Shown here: one piece after another, positions 1 through 10,805 of the stretch | Position numbering within the stretch: position 1 is the stretch's first letter | Layout: every line of letters starts with the position of its first letter | Source of the DNA: Ignelater luminosus | Lineage: Eukaryota; Arthropoda; Insecta; Coleoptera; Elateridae | NCBI GenBank assembly: GCA_011009095.1 | Contig: VTPC01091254.1 | Span: forward strand, 143,458 to 207,457 | Direction of reading: 5' to 3' | Length of the DNA stretch: 64,000 nucleotides | Program-made: the position numbers and the translations under genes | The notes under the pieces: generated by a model | Database searches by the model: none | Told to the model about the DNA's origin: nothing | The model's input: the letters and a program-made list of their open reading frames with translations, nothing else

Positions 1-101
1 GATTTATTACACTCTGTGTCCAAACATTAAATACATTTCTGCGAAGACTCAAATAAAATAAGATTATGAGAAGATAAACAGGCTCTGCTTTTAAACGAAA
101 A

Positions 102-107
102 TTTATT
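102..107 (-). promoter_or_regulatory. Candidate poly(A) signal AATAAA for GMC gene 1
   Basis: TTTATT on the plus strand reads AATAAA on the minus strand about 215 nt after the stop of GMC gene 1. The flanking 3' sequence resembles that downstream of genes 2 and 4, which carry the same hexamer at a similar distance, so this looks like a conserved 3' UTR. A second AATAAA lies at 3-8. Confidence 0.5.
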
Positions 108-322
108 CTTATAGTAGATCTTATAGAATAACAATAATTAAAAAGTACAGACCAAAAGTGACCTAATTTAAACTTCAGCTGTTTAGAGAAAAAACTCTTT
201 ATATCGAACTTCACGTACCTTAGAACTAAAAGATCGTAGAAAACGCAACAATAAAGTAATCAAGTAATAAAATAGTTCAATAACTAATCACTTTACAAAC
301 ATCTTTATATTCTTAACAATAT

Positions 323-2251
323 CTATGAGGTAGCCCAATCCTTTTTTATCATGTCAGATCCGACTTCTCCAACCAAAATAGCAGGTCCATTAGTGTGAGC
401 TGCTAGAGGAAATGGTATAACACTAGCGTCGATAACTCTTAAATTTTCAATACCATAAACTTTCAGTTCATTATTAACTACTGCAGTTACATCGTCTATA
501 GGTCCCATTTTACATGTAGCTATTTGATGATTTACTGAAGTAGCTAAAAACTGTAAAGCGCAATACCAATAGTCATCCGAATTATATTCTAAATGTTCAC
601 AACCCAATATTGGTTTTGGAATTAGCTTAACGTCATATTTTTTAAAAGCTTCAGTCTCTGCCAGCCTTAAGATAAATCTTATCCCTTCAACCATAACTTT
701 TACATCATGATTATCAGGATCACTAAAGTAATTTCCATAGAATAAAGGATCATCGTAAGCATCGGCCGATTTTAATTTCATGTAACCTACCGATTCTGGA
801 TGTACTAATATAGGTAAAATAGTAAAGCTGGACATACCTTGTAGTGATCCATACATTTCTTGATAATATTTGTTTGTTATTCTAAATATTCTTTTTCCAA
901 TTTCACCGTTATCAGTAATTAAAGTTCCAGTTGTAAATACAAGTTCGAAGTCAGGAGATGAGCCGTATAACACTCTTGAATTATTACTTTTTAGAAACGC
1001 CAACGCCTCATTACCAGCAATTGATGCTAAAGGACCTTGTCCTGTTTTATACCATCTTTGTATTTCATCGTAATTAAACAAATCTGACAAAAAAGCTCCA
1101 CTGAAATTACTATTAAATATCAAACCATAAAATGCAATGTGATTATACATTGTTTTTCCAACGGGAAGATCGCTCAGTGTTTCAATTTCGTGTTTCTTTA
1201 GTTCCTCTTTGGGTCCCACTCCAGATAGCAGTAAAAGATGTGGAGATTGTAATGTACCAGCAGAAAGTATCACTTCTTTACTTGCTTTGGCAATAAACTT
1301 TCTATTATTTTTGATATATTCCACTCCGTAAGTTTTCTTGGTGGTGGGATTTATTAAAATTCTAGTTACCCTGGCTCCTGTCAAGATTTCTAAATTCTCA
1401 CGATTTAAAATAGGCTGTAGAAAAGACGTTGCTGTACTAGCTCTACGACCAAACCTAGTCGTAGCCTGAATTGGTGAAAAACCAATTTGGTGAGGACTGT
1501 TGTAGTCGGTTAGTTGATATCCAAGTTCTTTACCACCTTCAATAAATGCATTTGCTAAAGCAGACGTGGAGGTTTGCTCAATACTTTGATATCCTCCAAC
1601 TCGGTGATAGTTCGGATCAGAGAGAGGTATGTGTGCATCTTCAGATTTTAAAAAATATGGAAGGATTTCTTTGTAGGACCATCCAGGATTACCTTGCGCA
1701 GCCCAACGGTTATAATCATCAGGATTACCTCTTGAATATATCATAAGATTGATAGTACTAGAACCCCCCAATACTCTTCCTCTTGGCATGGCACATCTTT
1801 GTTTTTCCATAGCTAAACAGAAATTATTCTGTGGTTCAGATGTAAATCCCCAATTATAGTAATCGGTAAGCTGGAGCGTGGGTGCGAGTATAGGATATTG
1901 TGCTATATTAGTTTCAGGGTATCCGGCTTCTAAGAGTAGAATTGTCCAATTTTCAATTTCTGATAAGCGATTTGCTACTACACAACCTGCCGAACCAGCT
2001 CCAACTATGATAAAATCATAATCTGTCTCTGAAACAAGTTTTATTTTATTATATAAAACTAAGAAATGCATCAACGAATTACCAATTATCCTATAAGGAA
2101 TTTCAGTGAGAGGATTAGGAGATGGTAAATCTTCCACTAAACCAAAAATACTTTGTAACTGCACTATGTAGGATTCGGAAAAGGTAGTGGTGTTAGGTCT
2201 AAGAATGGACGCAACTGCAATGGTTACAGCAGACAGTGCCATGATCCAACC
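323..2251 (-). CDS. GMC oxidoreductase gene 1 (glucose dehydrogenase-like), 5' exon missing
   Basis: FAD-dependent GMC oxidoreductase, expected to oxidise an alcohol or sugar; substrate unknown. Exons on the minus strand: 2251-2083 (169 bp) and 2028-323, joined by a 54-bp GT-AG intron (2082-2029). The spliced product is about 624 residues from Gly-Trp. Seen: a hydrophobic N-terminal stretch, the FAD-binding GAGSAG, GMC signature 1 (GRVLGGSSTIN), signature 2 (SPHLLLLSGVG), and the catalytic block HQIATCKMG followed by TNGPAILVGE near the C-terminus. The exon starts after TTTTTAG at GGTTGGATCATGG. The ATG at 2242 would give 621 residues, but its three paralogues lack this ATG, so an upstream coding exon is likely. 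Oddities: the intron is a multiple of three without stops, so the unspliced frame stays open from 2242 to 323, and the usual Gly of HxxGTCKMG is Ala. The family call is sure; the start is not. Confidence 0.9.
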   Translation of the reverse strand, partial: GWIMALSAVTIAVASILRPNTTTFSESYIVQLQSIFGLVEDLPSPNPLTEIPYRIIGNSLMHFLVLYNKIKLVSETDYDFIIVGAGSAGCVVANRLSEIENWTILLLEAGYPETNIAQYPILAPTLQLTDYYNWGFTSEPQNNFCLAMEKQRCAMPRGRVLGGSSTINLMIYSRGNPDDYNRWAAQGNPGWSYKEILPYFLKSEDAHIPLSDPNYHRVGGYQSIEQTSTSALANAFIEGGKELGYQLTDYNSPHQIGFSPIQATTRFGRRASTATSFLQPILNRENLEILTGARVTRILINPTTKKTYGVEYIKNNRKFIAKASKEVILSAGTLQSPHLLLLSGVGPKEELKKHEIETLSDLPVGKTMYNHIAFYGLIFNSNFSGAFLSDLFNYDEIQRWYKTGQGPLASIAGNEALAFLKSNNSRVLYGSSPDFELVFTTGTLITDNGEIGKRIFRITNKYYQEMYGSLQGMSSFTILPILVHPESVGYMKLKSADAYDDPLFYGNYFSDPDNHDVKVMVEGIRFILRLAETEAFKKYDVKLIPKPILGCEHLEYNSDDYWYCALQFLATSVNHQIATCKMGPIDDVTAVVNNELKVYGIENLRVIDASVIPFPLAAHTNGPAILVGEVGSDMIKKDWATS

Positions 2252-2254
2252 CTA

Positions 2255-2930
2255 AAAATGCTTTGTGTAAATCAGAAGCTACAAAAGAGCAAAGAGAGGA
2301 AAAACTAATGTTACCACTTATAGTTCTAGAATCTTGGACTGGAATTAAATTATGTTGTCATTTATAGTTATGCAGAGTGTCCCAAAACTCGTGATCTAGC
2401 CTCCAAGAACAGCCAAGATCTCCATAGTTAACTAGCTTCTATAAAACAAATAGAACTGGCCACCGAGGTCTTCGCAACTTCATCTCCATCATTTATTTTT
2501 TTTTTGAAGATTTGTGGGGAAGGTCTTTAGAACTATTGTAAATGAACCCGAAGGTACTCCAGTACCAATAGATATACCGTAATAAAGGTATTCTCATCAA
2601 AAATCCAAATTCAAGACTTTTCCGTGCTAAATTCGATTAATGCAAAAATTAACTTGAAATGAAATTGGGGGTCATATGACATTTATTAGGTACCCAACAG
2701 ATTTTACAAAAATAAAAATAACATTGAAGAATACAGAGCAAAAGTAATCTGAATCACATTTGACTAGTTTTCAGATAAAACATTCAGACTTCACATACAT
2801 ATAAACCAAAGGTCATTTTTGCCTTGTAATCTTCAGCTGTCTAACAAGCAACAACAAAAGAGAAGTATAAGCGTTTTTTGCTGTATTAATATTATTTTAC
2901 ACTAGATGTCTGAAGTTTTTTACAAAATGT
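2255..2930. other. Gene 2 to gene 1 intergenic or intronic spacer
   Basis: No supported coding exon. The first bases upstream of gene 1 (intron end CTTTGTGTAA in plus orientation) resemble the same position in genes 2-4. At 2376-2390 there is a GAGTGTCCCAAAA stretch like a DNA-transposon end, with no partner found nearby. The right part, 2640-2930, is the 3' UTR of gene 2. Confidence 0.5.
2682..2687 (-). promoter_or_regulatory. Candidate poly(A) signal AATAAA for GMC gene 2
   Basis: AATAAA on the minus strand about 245 nt after the gene 2 stop codon. The surrounding sequence (ACATTTATTA then a run containing ACAGA.CAAAAGT.A on the plus strand) parallels the 3' flanks of genes 1 and 4. Confidence 0.5.
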
Positions 2931-4869
2931 TTATAACACACCCCAATCCTTTTTTATCATATCCGATCCGACTTCTCCAACTAAGATAGAAGGCCCATTA
3001 GTAGGAGCAGCTAAAGGAAATGGTATAACACTAGCGTCGATAACTCTTAAATTCCCAATACCATAGACTTTCAACTCATGATTTACTACTGCAGTCGGAT
3101 CATCTAGAGGCCCCATTTTACATGTAGCTATTGGGTGATATGTGGAAGTACTTAAAAACTGCAACGCACAATACCAGTAGTCATCAGATAAATATTCTAA
3201 ATGTTCACATCCTAATACTGGTTTGGGATTTAGTCTAACATCATATTTCTTAAACGCTTCGGTCTCTACGAGTCTCAAACAAAATCTTATCGATTCAATC
3301 ATAATTCTTATGTCGTGATTTTCAGGATCGGTAAAATAGTTTGCATAAAATAAGGGATCGTCGTAAGGATCCGCTGATTTTAATTTCATGTAACCTATAG
3401 ATCTTGGATGTAATAATACAGGCCCAATAGAGAAAGTAGGCATGCCCAAGAGTGGTCCATACATTTCCCGATAGTATTCTTCTGTTACCCTTAATATTCT
3501 TCTTCCGACTGCACCATTATCTCTAGTTAGAGTTGCACCAGATGTAAAGACCAATTCAAAATCAGGAGAAGCACCATCAAGAGGGCTTGGATGACTACTT
3601 TCTATATAAGCCAACGCCTCATTGCCCGCAACTGAGGATAAAGGACCTTGTCCTGTTTTATACCATCTCTGGATTTCGTTGTAATTGAATAAATCTGGTA
3701 AAGGTGTTGAAGTAAAATTAGAATCAAATATGAGGCCGTAAAAGACAATATGATCATAAAGTGTTTTTCCAACAGGAAGATTGCTCAATGTTTCAATCGC
3801 GTGTTTTTCCAGTTCTTCTTTGGGTCCTACTCCAGACAATATTAAAAGCTGTGGAGATTGTAATGCACCGGCAGAAAGTATCACTTCTTTATTTGCTCTA
3901 ACAGTAAACTTTTTATCATCCATGTTATACTCTACTCCATAGGCTCTGTTCGTTTGAGGATCTATCAAAATTCGAGTTACTCTAGCACCTGTCAAAATAT
4001 CTAAATTCTTCCTATTTAAAACAGGCTCCAGATAAGAAGTTGCTGTACTAGCTCTACGACCGTATCTAGTTGTGGTTTGAAAAGGTGAAAAACCGATTTG
4101 ATGAGGACTGTTATAGTCAGTTAGAGGATATCCAAGTTCTTGTCCAGCTTGAAGAAAAGCTCTCGCTAAATCAGTCATGTAAGATTGTTCAATACTTTGA
4201 TACCCTCCAACTCGATGGTAATGTGGATCAGAAAGCGGTATGTGTGCATCTTCAGATTTTAAAAAGTAGGGAAGAACTTCTTCGTACGACCATCCGGGAT
4301 TCCCTTGAGCAGCCCAGCGGTTGTAGTCGTCTGGATTACCTCTCATATATAACATGTAGTTTATAGAGCTGGATCCTCCTAATGCTCTACCTCTTGGCCA
4401 ACCGCATCTGTGTTTTTCCATAGCCAAACAGAAATTCTTCTGTGGCTCAGTTGTGAATGCCCAATTATAGTCGCTAAGCTGGAGTAATGTTGCAAGTACA
4501 GGATATTGTGCTAAATTGTTCTCGGGATACCCAGCTTCTAAGAGTAGAATCTTCCAGCTTCCAACTTCTGATAAACGATTTGCTACTACAGATCCTGCCG
4601 AACCAGCTCCTACTATAATAAAATCGTATTCCTTTTCTGAAAGAAGAGTAGATTAATTTTAGTTTTCTGTGGATCAATGTAAGGGAAAGTAAAACATTAC
4701 CAATTGTTCTAGGCGGAATTGAAATGGGAGGATTTGCAGGTGGTAGGTCTTCTACTAGTCTGATTATACTTTGGAGTTGTATTTGATAGAGTGCGACTAA
4801 ATCCGTTTCGATATATCCAAGAATTGAAGCAACTGCGATGGTGGCAGCACATAGAAAGGTAACCCAACC
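2931..4869 (-). CDS. GMC oxidoreductase gene 2 (glucose dehydrogenase-like), 5' exon missing
   Basis: FAD-dependent GMC oxidoreductase closely related to genes 1 and 4. Exons: 4869-4701 (169 bp) and 4636-2931, with a 64-bp GT-AG intron (4700-4637) at exactly the position and phase used by genes 1, 3 and 4. The product is about 624 residues from GWVTFLCAATIAVASILG, a hydrophobic leader. The catalytic exon runs EKEYDF, GAGSAG (FAD), GRALGGSSSINYML (signature 1), SPQLLILSGVG (signature 2), HPIATCKMG and TNGPSILVGE. The frame is open from the splice acceptor (TTTCAG) to the TAA. No in-frame ATG lies before the FAD motif, so the initiator must be in an upstream exon. Ala replaces the usual Gly in HxxGTCKMG, and the residue two before the Thr-Asn pair is Pro (APTNGP) where the other genes have His. 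The gene appears intact. Confidence 0.9.
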
Positions 4870-6139
4870 CTGAAAATGACTTGTGTAAGTAGAGGAATCT
4901 TATAAGGTGATAATAATATTGAAAGCAAGTGATTTTGCAAGCGATATAGTACAGGGTGTTGCAGATGCATGGATATGGTTTATTCTTTTTAAAACTTGAT
5001 TTATATGAAAACTGCTCAGCTATCGAGGTGCTCGGCATTGTTAAAATTAGAAGGTTTGGGTTTGTAGAGATCATCTTTCGAAGCTGGTTTCATTATCAAG
5101 ATTTATCTCTATTAAGCGTATGACTACATTCTTATTTGTTTATTTGAAAGTTGTGATCTTTTGGTGTTCAGTTTATTATTTTGAGTGGTTGTTTTGTTTG
5201 TGTTTCGTTTGTTCTGTATGTCAAGTTTTCTTCATAGGATTAGAGTTTTATGGCTTTGCAGCTCAAATGTCTTGTGCAATGTCCAATAATGTATTATAAA
5301 TACAGACGGGCAGATGTAATCCGCTCATCCAAGTTATTTATTTACGACTTTATTGTTAAGCAGACACTTTCTTTTGTTCGGATAAATGTCCTTTATTAAG
5401 ACAGGTACTGCCATAAAACTCGAAAACTATGGAAAGAAAATATACCCTGTGTGTAAGATATAGTAGAAGAAACTAAACTTAGTCATAGCATTTATAAAGA
5501 TGGCGATAACACGAAACCATGCGCCGCAGCAATAATAAATAATTGATTTCCCGAACGTTTTTCATATAAAACAATAAGTTTTAAAATATTTCGATACTTT
5601 TTTATCAGTTTGTATGGTAACGATAATTTCAGATACACTGAAAATGTTTGCTATTTGGTTATTATGGGAGTAGCTAATGACAAGCGTTTATATGTTACAT
5701 AGTTGAGACAAGAGCACATACCTTGTGACTTTTAATTAGCTTCACTGAAAACTGGCAAAAATAATAATTAGCGTAGACATTGTCCATTTATTATTATGTG
5801 TTATAGACACCAACTTACTCTTAATTAAATTAGTGCAGAGTTGTAGTTTTCAGTAGTTTAATAATCAATTACATAGCATATTTTATTAAATACAAATCAG
5901 TCAGATAGACAAGTTATGTATCAGAAAGAAGTAAATTAGAATTTAACAAATACAGAGATATTTATAAACTTTATAATGAGAATTGATCTGCAAGACTGTA
6001 GTAGTTTTGTTTAGATTTCTTTAGCAGGAAATCTTAGAAGTTAGTTTCGTACGTAATATAAATGAATATATTTAGCTTAAAATTAAGAACAGATAACATG
6101 TGTACAATGAAGATGCACAAATATTTTTAACTTATTAGT
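4870..6139. other. Non-coding stretch upstream of GMC gene 2
   Basis: AT-rich sequence. It begins with the intron or upstream flank of gene 2 (CAG acceptor at 4872-4870). A search by eye for a short ATG-containing exon ending in a GT donor on the minus strand gave nothing convincing. No other gene or repeat recognised. Confidence 0.4.
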
Positions 6140-6560
6140 TATTTATAATAATAATATTTATTTCATAAGACTTGTTACAATACAAATTTAGAATTAGTCA
6201 CGACAAATGATAAACAATAATCAACATAGAATTTACATACATATACTTACTAACATCTTACGATCCTACCCATTTGCATAACTAAAATATTCATCTAAAG
6301 TGCAAAAAGTGTGCTTAATTAACATTTCTTTTACTTGAGTCTTAAATGATACAGTACTAGTAATTGCCTTTAGTGATTCTGGTAGGCAATTGTATAATCT
6401 TATCATCCTAATATGCGGACTATTGGCTGTGGACGACAGTCTATGCTGGGAAATCAGTAAAAAAATCATCGAACATGTATTTCTCAAAAGTCTATTTATT
6501 TTTGCAAGGTAAACTTGAGTGACATTTACTAGAACAAAGTGTCTTCTTCTTAAATCACAA
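6140..6560 (-). mobile_element. LINE (non-LTR retrotransposon) 3' remnant
   Basis: The minus-strand frame at 6487-6266, and its continuation upstream to about 6550, encodes the kind of C-terminus seen after the reverse transcriptase of jockey-like LINEs: HFVLVNVTQVYLAKINR, then HRLSSTANSPHIRMIRLYN, LPESLKAI, SFKTQVKEMLI, TLDEYF and a stop. Downstream there is an A/T-rich tail with AATAAATATT and TAA repeats (about 6140-6170). Only the last ~90 codons are visible and no RT motifs are present, so it is 5'-truncated as LINEs usually are. The exact family is not certain. Confidence 0.6.
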
Positions 6561-8035
6561 GCATTTCATTGTTCAACAGCTCTTTTTGCAACTGCATCTG
6601 ACAAGTCCTTGACCCCTTCCGGTAGATTGCAAAATTGCAAACCGAACGTAAGGTAATTTCATTATCAAGAACATCGTTAATGTCCAAGAATCTTTTCTGA
6701 CAAACTGTAAATTGGGATCTAGAATAGAGCGATTTAACAACTCCTTGCTTAGTACCGAGCTGGTATAGTCCATCGTCTGTTTTATTTATGACAATAGTTA
6801 GAATATTTCGAGCATTACCACGTATCCCCTATCAACTTCTGGCATTGGAATCCTTACAGTTGTATCGACAGATACTGATAGAAATTTTTTGTCATTATCT
6901 TTCATCATTTTTTCTGCTTGTTGTTTCAAGTTTTCTTCTGCAGAATGCCGATTTACAGTTGCTAGTATAGTTCTCAAAAATATAGGACATAAAAACTGAG
7001 ACCATCGCCCTCGTCGTTATTTGATTTTTCTGACACAGCACAGATGGAATGAATAGTTTGGTTGCATCCTCTGCAAGTCTGAGTTTCACTTGTCTCTTTG
7101 AAACATACACAACATAAAGTATTTGATGGCTCGTTAACTATAACTACTGCAGCTGAAGGTTGATCACGTGACTCTGGCGTTTTAGATGTTACATTCCGAG
7201 CAGGTTCAGTTTGTGTGTTACCTTGACTGGTATTATTGTTAATAACTCTCCAAATTTTTCTCACTTTCAAGATTTTTCGCAACTTCATTTGGTAATGTAA
7301 TGCCTACTTTTATCTTACATCCAAAAAGAGCCTCGTAAGGTGTTTGTTTGATTCTGGAATGAAAAGCTCTATTTTTAATGAACTGTACAAAGTTTAAACC
7401 TTCATTCCAATGTCCAGTAGTATTATCTGAATGGAGTATAGCAGGGGCACCAAATAAGGTAAAAATATCTAATAAGTCGTAAGTTAATTCTTCTGCCCGT
7501 TTCGATTTACGAGTATGTCTTCGCAATACAACGAATTTAGTCAGGTGGTGCTGGTAAACCAGTAGAAACTTGTATTCACTTTCTGGGTAAGACTGAAAGT
7601 CAATCAAGTCCGCTTGACAATGGGAATTAAATTCCGAAGAAATTATAGGCTTTACAACAATACCTTTCTTAACACCTTTCAGTTTTTGTTGACGCGGTTC
7701 CCAGAATTGGATGTATAGCTCTATATCATACCGAGTTACGTTTTTATATCGATTTGACAGTTCTTTAATCATACGGTCTCTTCCTCCATGACCGACAGTA
7801 ATATGAGCTTGATGTATAACATCAAATACGGTAGTTCACTATCAGAAACGTAGTCAAGTATGTTGCTCCTAGATTCTTTAACAAGAAATATAAGTTTGGT
7901 TTTCTGATCAATTGTGAGAATACTATAACGTTTCACTAACCAATAATCCCTCGGAACTTTTTTTGAAGTCGATTTCGCACTATTAACGTCATTAATTAAC
8001 AATATATACTGCTCATCATCAATAGAAATACTATT
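6548..8035 (-). pseudogene. KRBA2-like integrase (rve domain) transposon-derived pseudogene
   Basis: Decayed minus-strand coding sequence that reads through several frames in the order of KRBA2-like integrase proteins. First comes RDYWLVKRYSILTI (about 7945-7895), then a frame change near 7800, and an HGGRDR-like stretch leading into MIKELSNRYKNVTRYDIELYI. The integrase core with CQADLIDFQS and LHSDN follows, then FVQFIKNRAFHS and TPYEALFGCKIKVGI. A Cys-rich zinc-binding stretch (CCVCFKETSETQTCRGC, about 7120-7060) follows, and the C-terminal part DDGLYQLGTKQGVVKSLYSRSQFTVC ends near 6560. The segment between LHSDN and the FVQFIKNRAF block is missing, which removes the third catalytic acidic residue (Glu). 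With several frameshifts it cannot make a working integrase. The family assignment rests on remembered motif order, not on a search. Confidence 0.65.
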
Positions 8036-8071
8036 CTTTGTTTATTTCTTTTCAAATATATCGTTGTGGTT

Positions 8072-8220
8072 ATTTCATACATTGCCGGTTATTAAATCGG
8101 CATTCTATATAATATCTAGGAAATGCATGTACTATGATTTATTTCATACAATGCCTGATGATTTTAGGAATTCTATATAATACCTAGGAATTCTATACAA
8201 TGTCGGATTGCGTACTTTGC
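8072..8220. repeat. Imperfect 68-bp tandem repeat next to the integrase pseudogene
   Basis: ATTTCATACATTGCCGG (8072) recurs as ATTTCATACAATGCCTG (8142), and TTCTATATAATATCTAGGA (8103) recurs as TTCTATATAATACCTAGGA (8171). Both are offset by about 70 bp. A third partial copy, TTCTATACAATG, is at 8190. TGCCGG/CCGGCA-like motifs recur at 8083 and 8219. This could be the terminal region of the neighbouring element. Confidence 0.5.
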
Positions 8221-10178
8221 CGGTAACATATGATCTTTATTCATGTTTCGATTATTGATAAATTTATTCGTGTGAGATTTTACATAGCATACACAATTAA
8301 GTATATAAATATTTAGAACGAACTGTTAAGATACCCAATTCCCTAAAGACGCTCTGCAAGAATTATTGCATTTTAAAAGTCATCGTTCTTATCAGTTTTT
8401 TTGCGCAATTAATAATTTGCTAACTCTTTGCATTATTCCAATAATATACCGTGTGTCCCCGGATTGACTTCACTATAGGTATAATTGACCAAAAATTTTT
8501 GAATTTCGTTTTGATGTTTTGGGATCGCGGCCTGCTTGGTCTGAAAAGAATTTCAAGCACATTTTTAGTTTTTAAAATCCAAGACGGTCATGACAATTGA
8601 GAAAAAAGTTATTTTATGTTGAAGCAAAGTGCCATTTCGGTCAATAATGCGGCAAAATGTTATTAAGGAAAGTTGTTCAGAATATGAAATTATAACTATA
8701 TGCAAACTTTTATAAATATCGGATCACTTTGACTAAATCAGTATTTGATGTGTATTCTTGCATTGTAACTACAGAAAAAAATTCAAATTGAGTAATTGTT
8801 AAGTATTTTCTTTTTTTTTAAATACAATATTTTATTAGAAATTTTTTTGACAATTTATACAGAAAACGTTTGTTTGTTACATGTCAACATCACAGAAGTT
8901 TAGTGTGGTAAAGATTAAGTAATTAGTTTAGCATTTTTTGTTGTAATTTAGGGCTAGTTATCACTAATAAACTTTGCATTACATGCTATGTCATATTATT
9001 TCTTTGTGGATAAACCTTAAGCGTTATCAAATGTTACAAAGATACAAAAAATGTTTCTTAATAAAATATCTTTTTGGAAAAAACAATTGAAAGTTCTCAG
9101 CCTAGGCACTAAAATTTGTACTGCGACATTTTTGTTTAATACACTTACAACTTACTGATGAAGACCAAAACCATCTTGAAATGTGACTTATAGTCACAAA
9201 ACATGCCATATCAAAAATTATAAAAATCGATCAAAGCCTACTATTTTTATACGCAAAATTAGTCAAACACGAACGCCTATGATTTTCTTTGCTTGAAAAT
9301 GATTTTTACTCAATAGCTTGCACATACAGAAACATAACTATGTAAAGTTTTATATTATCAGAAAGCATTTTAAACGAAGCATTAGAGTCAGGTAGGTGTC
9401 TTTTTGGAAGAAAATTGTTATTACGCTCTATCTCGGTATAAAAACAAAAGACTATCGCAAAAAATACTTTTCTGTATTTTGTGACAAATATTTTTCTTTG
9501 GCATCTTCTCGTACTATAATTGTCTAGAAAAGAATTCGGCTTTAAAGTAAATCGAGTGTTTTTGTTTTTACCAAATACCGGGCAAGCTGTGGATTTTTTT
9601 TTGAAGAAACAAAAAAACGGACCCCTAAAATAGGCAGCTTTCTTCTAGCCACAAAAGTGAGTTTGTTTGATTCTTGAACAGACTGTACAAACTTGAAGAT
9701 AGTATGTAAACTTTAATCGGTAAAGCATATGTCGACAGTGTGTTGTTATAAATCTAATTTGTTTATAATTTGTTACTTCCGCATTTCTTTTTTTCTGTAA
9801 AGCCGTGGTGGCTTTAATTTTAATCTGTAAATCACTGATTGTATTCTAAATAACTTAGATTTTCTCATTGCCGATGATTATTATCAATTTTAGGAAATTA
9901 CTAGTAATACGCATAACATAAGTACTAGTTTATTAACCATAAACTTTGCATCAATGATATTACGAAGTTGACAACCGGGAGATTCAAGGACGGCCAGACT
10001 TGATTAAAATAATTTTTTAGTTTAAATTATTTATATTTAAATTGGTTTTATCTTATCTGTATATTATAAAAACTACATATGTAAGACTGTGTTTATTCAG
10101 TGTGTTTTATCATTTATTATGTAACTATCGAGGTTAGTAATAACAGTTCCTTTTATAGTTTACAAAAATGTACTGTTA
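8221..10178. other. Non-coding AT-rich stretch
   Basis: No gene supported. At 8450-8465, ATACCGTGTGTCCCC looks like a DNA-transposon terminus, but no inverted partner was found. Sequence from 8500 to 9650 contains phrases common in decayed repeats, without recognisable coding content. Confidence 0.35.
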
Positions 10179-10805
10179 GTCCAGGAGACCGGGAATTTTC
10201 CTTATGTAATTTTCACATGGTTAGGCAGTAGCGATTTTTTAACGGGAACTGAGTAGAGGTATTATGTTGAGTATAAGGTTATGTTGGCGCGGTCGAAAAG
10301 TACTTGCTTCAGCTGCCATCTTGAAAAATAGTTGTTCTTAAATATCTCGAGAACGGCTAGTCTTACGATAAAAAGTGTTAAACCTTTTTTTTGTAGAGAC
10401 TGAACTCCTCTATTTTTATTTTGATCGTTTATTTTCGTTGATATCTAAATGTAAAAAAGGCATTGAACTCGTAGGGGATTATATTGAAAAATAATCAAAG
10501 ATCTTCAATTGCTTCATGCTTAGGTACCTTTTTTTATCAGCCTGGAAAATATTGCTTGTAGAAAAAGATATTTTATACAAAACTTGTAGAGGAGTTCATT
10601 CACTACAAAAAAGGTCTAATACTTTTTGTCGTAAGACTAGTCATTCTCGAGATATTTAACAAAAACTTCATCAAGTTGGCGGCTGAAGCAAGAACTTTTG
10701 GACCGCGCCAACATAACCTTATACTCAACGTAATACCTCTAATCAATTCCCGTTAAAAAATTGCTACTGCCTAACCATGTGAAAAGAATTCCCAGTCCCC
10801 TGGGC
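10179..10805. mobile_element. 627-bp foldback MITE with TA flanks
   Basis: The two arms (about 10179-10400 and 10580-10805) are inverted copies. Left: CCAGGAGACCGGGAATT, then CACATGGTTAGGCAGTAGCG, then ATAAGGTTATGTTGGCGCGG. The reverse complement of the right arm reads CCAGGGGACTGGGAATT, then CACATGGTTAGGCAGTAGCA, then ATAAGGTTATGTTGGCGCGG. Pairing continues through the CTCGAGA and AAAAAGT blocks. The element is bracketed by TA (10177-10178 and 10806-10807), consistent with a Tc1/mariner-type target. It has no coding capacity and is non-autonomous. Confidence 0.8.

Noticed and set aside
4474..4677. Minus-strand open frame overlapping the start of GMC gene 2, suggesting a frameshift
   Set aside because: The true frame is open through 4636-2931 and joins the upstream exon through good GT-AG sites; the other frame is a shadow.
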